In this document: positions 59,246-64,000 of the stretch, piece after piece
How positions within the stretch are numbered: the stretch's first letter is position 1
How the letters are laid out: the number at the start of each line of letters is the position of its first letter
Assembly: GCF_000717275.1 (NCBI RefSeq)
Contig: NZ_JNYV01000003.1
Location: forward strand, 310,001 to 374,000
Source: Kitasatospora arboriphila
GTDB taxonomy: Bacteria; Actinomycetota; Actinomycetes; Mycobacteriales; Mycobacteriaceae
Direction of reading: 5' to 3'
DNA length: 64,000 nt
The notes under the pieces: generated by a model
Seen by the model: the letters and a program-made list of their open reading frames with translations, nothing else
Databases searched by the model: none
What the model was told of the DNA's origin: nothing
Translations under genes and position numbers: made by a program

Positions 59246-59513
59246 CTGGCCCGCGCGGATGAATGTGATCTGCGCAGGCGGTACGGAAACTCGATGTGAC
59301 GGATCCGTGACCTTCTGACCTCAGGAACGGTAACGAAATGATTGCGACGACCGCAACCGGACGCGAGAATTGCCCAAGGGTTGTGAGGCGCATCACAGAT
59401 GCGTTTAGGTACTGTTCACGGCTGCGTCGCAGGTCGGCGCGATCGGCGAATGGTGAGCGGTAACAGGCAGCACCCCGAGTGATCTGTGGCACAAGCTGCA
59501 GGGAGTAGTGATC
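59246..59513. promoter_or_regulatory. intergenic control region of the M23 and sucC genes
   Basis: 268 bp between divergent transcription units. GGTAACG lies at about 59327. I looked for a ydaO-type cyclic-di-AMP riboswitch on the minus strand, common upstream of cell-wall hydrolases, and did not find its core motifs. No other structure is clear. Confidence 0.4.
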
Positions 59514-59591
59514 GTGGCTGTTCGGCGCGACGCTAAGGTCGCTGTGGTTCGCAACACCAACAGCGGACAAACCTACGAGATGGTGAGCTGA
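59514..59591 (+). CDS. short leader ORF abutting sucC (25 residues)
   Basis: GTG 59514 to TGA 59591, with GGGAG at 59501-59505, 8 nt before the GTG (an in-frame GTG at 59508 is too close to it). The stop is immediately followed by the sucC ATG at 59592, so translation is likely coupled. The peptide is basic at the start (AVRRDAKVAVVRN) and ends QTYEMVS. Too short to classify; it could be a translational leader or a real microprotein. Confidence 0.5.
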   Translation: MAVRRDAKVAVVRNTNSGQTYEMVS

Positions 59592-60755
59592 ATGGATCTC
59601 TTCGAATACCAGGCGAAGGAGCTCTTCGCCAAGCACGAGGTGCCGACCTCGGCCGGCCGTGTAACCGACACGGTCGACGGCGCGCGTCAGATTGCCGAAG
59701 AAATCGGCAAGCCCGTGATGGTCAAGGCACAGGTGAAGGTCGGTGGCCGCGGCAAGGCCGGCGGCGTCAAGTACTCGGCAAACGTCGATGAGGCCGTCGC
59801 GAATGCCGAATCGATTCTCGGCCTCGACATCAAGGGCCACGTCGTCAAGAAGTTGCTGGTCGCCGAGGCCAGCGACATCGCCGAGGAGTACTACATCTCC
59901 TTCCTGCTCGACCGCACCAACCGCACCTACCTGGCGATGTGCTCGGTTGAAGGCGGCGTCGAGATCGAGGTGACCGCCGAGGAGAACCCCGACGCACTCG
60001 CCAAGATCCCCGTCGACGCCGTCAAGGGTGTCGACCTCGCGTTTGCGCGCAGCATCGCCGAGGCAGGCAAACTGCCCGCCGAGGTGCTCGACGCAGCAGC
60101 CGTGACGATCCAGAAGCTGTGGGAGGTCTTCATCAACGAAGACGCTCTCCTCGTGGAGGTCAACCCGCTGGTCCGTACGCCTGACGATCAGATCCTCGCT
60201 CTCGACGGCAAGGTCACCCTCGACGCCAACGCTGATTTCCGCCAGCCCGGCCACGAGGCGTTCGAAGACAAGGACGCGACCGACCCGCTCGAACTCAAGG
60301 CAAAAGAGAACGACCTCAACTACGTCAAGCTCGACGGGCAGGTCGGCATCATCGGCAACGGTGCCGGACTGGTCATGTCCACGCTCGACGTGGTCGCATA
60401 CGCCGGAGAGAAGCACAACGGCGTCAAGCCGGCGAACTTCCTCGACATCGGTGGCGGCGCCTCCGCCGAGGTGATGGCCGCCGGACTCGACGTCATCCTG
60501 GGCGACGAGCAGGTCAAGAGTGTGTTCGTGAACGTATTCGGTGGCATCACCGCGTGTGACGCGGTCGCCAACGGCATCGTCGGTGCGCTGAAGAAGCTCG
60601 GCGATGAAGCCAACAAGCCTCTGGTTGTGCGTCTCGACGGCAACAAGGTCGAAGAAGGCCGCAAGATCCTCGCCGACGCCAATCATCCTCTGGTGACGCT
60701 CGCCGAGACCATGGACAGTGGCGCCGACAAGGCCGCCGAACTGGCGAGCAAGTAG
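59592..60755 (+). CDS. sucC: succinyl-CoA ligase (ADP/GDP-forming), beta subunit
   Basis: 387 residues. ATP-grasp domain from [20 protein letters not shown], with [17 protein letters not shown] and EVNPLV for Mg-nucleotide binding, and the C-terminal [17 protein letters not shown], part of the CoA-ligase domain. Works in the TCA cycle with SucD. First major gene of the sucCD operon; synteny with Rv0951. Confidence 0.97.
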   Translation: MDLFEYQAKELFAKHEVPTSAGRVTDTVDGARQIAEEIGKPVMVKAQVKVGGRGKAGGVKYSANVDEAVANAESILGLDIKGHVVKKLLVAEASDIAEEYYISFLLDRTNRTYLAMCSVEGGVEIEVTAEENPDALAKIPVDAVKGVDLAFARSIAEAGKLPAEVLDAAAVTIQKLWEVFINEDALLVEVNPLVRTPDDQILALDGKVTLDANADFRQPGHEAFEDKDATDPLELKAKENDLNYVKLDGQVGIIGNGAGLVMSTLDVVAYAGEKHNGVKPANFLDIGGGASAEVMAAGLDVILGDEQVKSVFVNVFGGITACDAVANGIVGALKKLGDEANKPLVVRLDGNKVEEGRKILADANHPLVTLAETMDSGADKAAELASK

Positions 60756-60768
60756 GAGCAGCAGATCA

Positions 60769-61659
60769 ATGTCGATTTTTCTGAACAAAGATTCCAAGGT
60801 CATCGTTCAGGGCATCACCGGTGGTGAGGGCACCAAACACACCGCTCTGATGCTCAAAGCAGGCACCAAGGTCGTCGGTGGCGTCAACGCCCGCAAGGCC
60901 GGCACCACCGTCAGCCATGACGGCGGCGTGGAGCTGCCCGTGTTCGGCACCGTGTCCGAGGCCATCGAGAAGACCGGCGCCGACGTGTCGATCGCTTTTG
61001 TGCCGCCGAAGTTCGCCAAGGACGCGATCATCGAGGCCATCGATGCGGAGATCCCTCTGCTCGTGGTCATCACCGAGGGCATCCCGGTGCAGGACAGCGC
61101 ATACGCGTGGGCCTACAACGTGGAGAAGGGCAACAAGACCCGGATCATCGGTCCGAACTGCCCCGGCATCATCACCCCCGGCGAGTCGCTCGTGGGCATC
61201 ACCCCGGCGAACATCGCGGGCACCGGGCCCATCGGTCTGGTCTCCAAGTCCGGAACGCTGACCTACCAGATGATGTACGAGCTGCGTGACATCGGCTTCT
61301 CCACCGCAATCGGCATCGGCGGTGACCCGGTCATCGGCACCACGCACATCGACGCCATCGAGGCGTTCGAGAAGGACCCCGACACCAAGGTCATCGTGAT
61401 GATCGGTGAGATCGGCGGCGACGCGGAGGAGCGGGCGGCCGATTACATCAAGGCCAACGTCTCCAAGCCGGTCGTCGGGTACGTCGCGGGCTTCACCGCT
61501 CCCGAAGGCAAGACCATGGGCCATGCCGGCGCCATCGTCTCCGGCAGCTCGGGAACCGCTCAGGCCAAGCAGGACGCACTCGAGGCGGCCGGGGTGAAGG
61601 TCGGCAAGACGCCGTCCGAAACCGCCGAACTCGCACGCGAGCTCTACAAGAGCCTGTAA
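60769..61659 (+). CDS. sucD: succinyl-CoA ligase, alpha subunit
   Basis: 296 residues from ATG 60769 (AGGAGCAG upstream), 13 nt after sucC. CoA-binding Rossmann domain ([20 protein letters not shown]), [25 protein letters not shown] and phosphohistidine in GHAGAIVSG. Forms the heteromer with SucC. Followed by a good terminator. Confidence 0.97.
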   Translation: MSIFLNKDSKVIVQGITGGEGTKHTALMLKAGTKVVGGVNARKAGTTVSHDGGVELPVFGTVSEAIEKTGADVSIAFVPPKFAKDAIIEAIDAEIPLLVVITEGIPVQDSAYAWAYNVEKGNKTRIIGPNCPGIITPGESLVGITPANIAGTGPIGLVSKSGTLTYQMMYELRDIGFSTAIGIGGDPVIGTTHIDAIEAFEKDPDTKVIVMIGEIGGDAEERAADYIKANVSKPVVGYVAGFTAPEGKTMGHAGAIVSGSSGTAQAKQDALEAAGVKVGKTPSETAELARELYKSL

Positions 61660-61673
61660 ACCGACAGAACACG

Positions 61674-61705
61674 AAGCGCCGGTCCTCGAAACGGGACCGG
61701 CGCTT
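61674..61705 (+). terminator. sucCD terminator
   Basis: AAGCGCCGGTCC (61674-61685) pairs perfectly with GGACCGGCGCTT (61694-61705); an 8-nt loop and a short T-rich tail follow. Confidence 0.88.
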
Positions 61706-61846
61706 TGTGCTGTCCGCACTCCCGTCCGGTGCGGGCGTTCGACAACCGTCCAGGCAGGGCACGCGAACAACCCCACAAGTTCGGGGGTTCGGCAGCGCGA
61801 CCGGCGAGTAGTGTTCTCAGTCACGGCGAGTGAAAGAAGCGCGCGC

Positions 61847-62632
61847 ATGACCGGTGGACCACTGCTGGACGGATTGCTGAGCACGGCCGGCTCGGCCTAC
61901 TCGCTGGCGGTGCGTGTCCCGGTGGTCGGCGGTGTGCTGCAACGGCGCACCGAAGACGTTGTCGCGCTGGGTGAACGCGCACTCGCTGCGGCAATCGTGG
62001 TCGCGCGTTCGTCGCTCAAGGTGATCATCCGAGAGGTGATCGACGCCCTGGTCGTCGAGGTGGACCTCACCGAACTGGTGCGTGGCCACGTGGACCTCAA
62101 TCGGATTGCCGTGGGGATCGACGTGGACCGCATCGCGGCTCGGATCGACATCGACGCGATCCTCGACCGGGTGGACATCGACAGGATCATCGAGACCGTC
62201 GACCTCGACCGTGCTGTTGCCGGCGTGGACATCGACGCGGTCGCCGCAAAGATCGACGTCGACGCGATCATCGGGCGTCTCGATCTCATCGAACTGGCGA
62301 ATCAGATCATCGACGGGGTCGATCTCCAAGCGATCGTTCGTGACTCGACCACCACGTTGACAACAGGTGTGCTCGAAGACGTCCGGACCCAGGGGGCACG
62401 CGCCGACGACGTGGTGGCAGGGGTTGTCGGACGACTGCTCGGACGTCACGATGGCAAGCGCGCTGCCCGCCCGGTCGAGCCGCCGGCCCGGAATGGCCGG
62501 CATCCCGACGCCGGCTCCCTGAACGGAACACCGCCCCCGGCCGAGGTGATCATCGAGGTGCACCGACGTGTTCCCGACAAGCCTGGCGAGCGGTCCGGCA
62601 CCGCCACCGACGTCCCGGCGGACAGGGGATGA
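61847..62632 (+). CDS. repeat protein with VDIDxI motifs
   Basis: 261 residues from ATG 61847. Residues about 75-165 are a run of short repeats, (I/V)D(I/V/L)DxI(A/I/V)xx(I/V): VDLNRIAVG, IDVDRIAAR, IDIDAILDR, VDIDRIIET, VDLDRAVAG, VDIDAVAAK, IDVDAIIGR, LDLIELANQ. The spacing of about 10-11 residues suggests a solenoid or stacked helix-turn structure. Charged and Pro-rich C-terminus. No signal peptide. Its stop overlaps the RDD gene ATG (ATGA), so it may act with that membrane protein. Function unknown. Confidence 0.75.
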   Translation: MTGGPLLDGLLSTAGSAYSLAVRVPVVGGVLQRRTEDVVALGERALAAAIVVARSSLKVIIREVIDALVVEVDLTELVRGHVDLNRIAVGIDVDRIAARIDIDAILDRVDIDRIIETVDLDRAVAGVDIDAVAAKIDVDAIIGRLDLIELANQIIDGVDLQAIVRDSTTTLTTGVLEDVRTQGARADDVVAGVVGRLLGRHDGKRAARPVEPPARNGRHPDAGSLNGTPPPAEVIIEVHRRVPDKPGERSGTATDVPADRG

Positions 62633-63102
62633 CCGAAAAGTCGCGTGAGGTCGCCGAACCCCACCACACGGGCAGGGACGAGTTCGAGAGCAGGATCGCC
62701 GGCATCGTCAGTCGTGGTGTGGCCGCGGTCCTCGATGTCGCGGCAGTCGCCGCGATCCTCGGAGTGCTGTACCTGGGGGCGCTGCTGCTCGGACTGTTGT
62801 TCACCAGTGGGAACTTTGAGACGCCGAACCCGAACGTGCTGTTCTCCGGAGTGGCGACGTATGTGGTCGCGGTTGTCTACCTCGCGGGCTGCTGGACGGT
62901 ATCGGGCCGCACAGTGGGTTCGGTTGCGATGGGCCTCGAGGTTGTCAACCGCAGGGGTGGTCGGCTCGGTCCGGTTCGCGCGTTGTTACGTGCCATGTTC
63001 TACACCACCTTCCCGATCGGCCTGCTGTGGGTTGCCGTGGACAGACGACGCCGTTCGGTGCAGGACATCGTGCTGCGTAGTCGGGTCATCTACGCATGGT
63101 GA
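62629..63102 (+). CDS. RDD-family membrane protein
   Basis: 157 residues with the RDD pattern: RGVAAVLDVAAVAAILGVLY (first helix with the R-D pair), a second helix pair around VATYVVAVVYLAGCW, and SVAMGLEVVNRRGGRLGPVR, DRRRRSVQDIVLRSRVIY. RDD proteins include ion/solute transporters but most are uncharacterised. Coupled to the repeat protein upstream. Confidence 0.85.
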   Translation: MTEKSREVAEPHHTGRDEFESRIAGIVSRGVAAVLDVAAVAAILGVLYLGALLLGLLFTSGNFETPNPNVLFSGVATYVVAVVYLAGCWTVSGRTVGSVAMGLEVVNRRGGRLGPVRALLRAMFYTTFPIGLLWVAVDRRRRSVQDIVLRSRVIYAW

Positions 63103-63125
63103 GCAACCCGATCGGTGTGATCCCA

Positions 63126-63144
63126 TAAAATCTGCCGGATTTTA
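63126..63144 (+). terminator. AT-rich hairpin after the RDD gene
   Basis: TAAAATC (63126-63132) pairs with GATTTTA (63138-63144), a short A/T-rich stem with TGCCG loop, 24 nt after the stop. Probable terminator. The following 168 bp up to 63312 have no identified riboswitch; I looked for a SAM-type element because a methionine transporter gene follows, and saw none. Confidence 0.55.
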
Positions 63145-63312
63145 ACTCCTGGCTCGGAAATAGCGCAGGTCAACGACTTTCGTCTGCCCGGTGCCGCCGC
63201 GGCGCTTCCTGTTCCTGTTGTCACCCGTCGTTACAGTCACTACGCGCGACCGCCGGTCGGTCGCTCATGTGCTCGGTCGCCGCGGCCGTGAGACGAAAGG
63301 GAACGGGTTGTC

Positions 63313-64000
63313 ATGCGTTTGAGAAGGCTTGCCCTGCTACTGGTTCTGCCCCTGCTGGCCCTGGGGATGGCCGCGTGCGGCAGCGACGACTCGGACACGG
63401 TGAAGATCGGTGTCGCCGACGCCAGTGAAAGCTACTGGAATGTGTTCAAGCAGAAGGCTTCCGATGAGGGCATCGAAGTCGAGCTGGTGAATTTCACCGA
63501 CTACAACCAGCCCAATCCCGCGCTGGCCGAGGGAGAACTCCAGCTCAACGAGTTCCAGCACCTGCTGTACCTCGCCACTTACAACGCCAAGAACAATCAG
63601 AACCTCGTCCCCATCGGTGCAACGGCCGTCTATCCTCTGCCTCTGTACTCGACCAAACACGCGTCCCTGGACGAGATCCCGCAGGGCGGCAGCGTGGTGA
63701 TACCGAACGACCCGACCAACCAGGCCCGCGGCCTCTTGGTGTTGCAGCAGGCCGGTCTGATCTCCCTGAAGAACGGCGGGTCCGCGTTCTCGACCCTGGC
63801 CGACATCAACGAGGGTGCGTCAAAGGTGAAGGTGACCGCAGTCGACGCCGGCCAGACCGCCCAGAGTCTTGATTCGGTGGATGCCGCGATCGTCAACAAC
63901 AACTATGCGACGTCGGCAAATCTCGGCGCGGACAAGGTGATCGCTCAAGACGACCCGAACAGCGATATCGCCAAGCCGTACATCAACGCATTCGTTGCAC
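63313..64000 (+). CDS. metQ: MetQ/NlpA-type D-methionine ABC transporter lipoprotein, 3' partial
   Basis: At least 229 residues, cut by the window end. Signal with lipobox MAAC (LALGMAACGSDD), then VKIGVADASESYWNVFKQKA, VELVNFTDYNQPNPALAEGE, LQLNEFQHLLYLATYNAKNN and VVIPNDPTNQARGLLVLQQA, the diagnostic MetQ/NlpA motifs. It should bind methionine outside the membrane and deliver it to MetI-MetN, whose genes lie beyond the window. Confidence 0.92.
   Translation, partial: MRLRRLALLLVLPLLALGMAACGSDDSDTVKIGVADASESYWNVFKQKASDEGIEVELVNFTDYNQPNPALAEGELQLNEFQHLLYLATYNAKNNQNLVPIGATAVYPLPLYSTKHASLDEIPQGGSVVIPNDPTNQARGLLVLQQAGLISLKNGGSAFSTLADINEGASKVKVTAVDAGQTAQSLDSVDAAIVNNNYATSANLGADKVIAQDDPNSDIAKPYINAFVA

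Noticed and set aside
59246..59513. ydaO-type c-di-AMP riboswitch upstream of the M23 peptidase
   Set aside because: Searched by eye because such riboswitches often precede cell-wall hydrolase genes; the conserved GGGG/GACC-type core was not found. A covariance-model scan (Rfam RF00379) would settle it.
59142..60803. Minus-strand open frame opposite sucC
   Set aside because: sucC is a complete, highly conserved gene; the antisense product is a low-complexity Asp/Val/Gly/Leu shadow.
63145..63312. SAM riboswitch upstream of metQ
   Set aside because: The region has GGTCGGTCGCTC-like text but no convincing SAM-I, SAM-II or SAM-IV core. A covariance-model scan would be decisive.

Overview
The window is high-GC actinobacterial chromosome. 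Gene content and order point to the Mycobacteriales (Gordonia, Williamsia or Rhodococcus type; genus is a guess). From memory of M. tuberculosis, two blocks follow its order: an Rv0906/ctpE/Rv0909/Rv0910-like set at 1-5270, and an Rv0944-Rv0952-like set at 36366-61659 (Fpg-like glycosylase, SDR, pgi, chorismate mutase, uvrD1, M23 peptidase, sucC, sucD). Several insertions interrupt that order. Proline catabolism (putB, pruA, divergent PucR regulator) lies between the blocks.

Region by region: 1-5270 holds a metallo-hydrolase, a CtpE-like P-type ATPase and a small protein/SRPBCC pair separated by a secreted lipase. 5400-7070 is a membrane-anchored VWA protein. 7181-10070 is a compact operon for flavin-based electron transfer across the membrane (FMN-binding lipoprotein, ApbE, RnfD-like/FNR fusion). 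10072-11700 is a nuclease-like gene bracketed by families of hairpin repeats. 11701-16014 is proline catabolism.

16037-30317 is a 14.3-kb integrated mobile element in the 3' half of tRNA-Arg(CCT), bounded by perfect 36-bp direct repeats. It carries a tyrosine integrase, an excisionase-like HTH protein, a WhiB-like protein, a primase-polymerase, a RecA-like hexameric helicase, a probable small HK97-type capsid gene, and more than ten genes I cannot assign. It has its own repeats: 20-bp repeats near both ends, an 18-bp operator-like motif at three loci, and an iteron-like GGGACGACT cluster beside the replication genes. No terminase, portal, tail or FtsK-like transfer gene was recognised, so it looks like a phage satellite or phiRv-type remnant rather than a full prophage or a conjugative element. 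This is the most novel part of the window.

30377-49410 is mostly housekeeping and accessory metabolism: GH1 glucosidase, cobF, cysQ, a DNA glycosylase, a PI-PLC-like phosphodiesterase, a convergent two-component pair, an ArsR/SRPBCC/MPI-like operon, an acyltransferase plus pgi, and a formylglycine-generating enzyme. Its probable client, a CxPxR sulfatase, lies at 49744-51150. 51277-59245 has chorismate mutase, a GT-C-like membrane protein, an exported protein whose C-terminus resembles a catalytically dead Tox-REase-5 nuclease, uvrD1, a 21-bp minisatellite and an M23 peptidase. 59514-64000 has a short leader ORF, sucCD, a repeat protein, an RDD membrane protein and the start of a MetQ-type lipoprotein.
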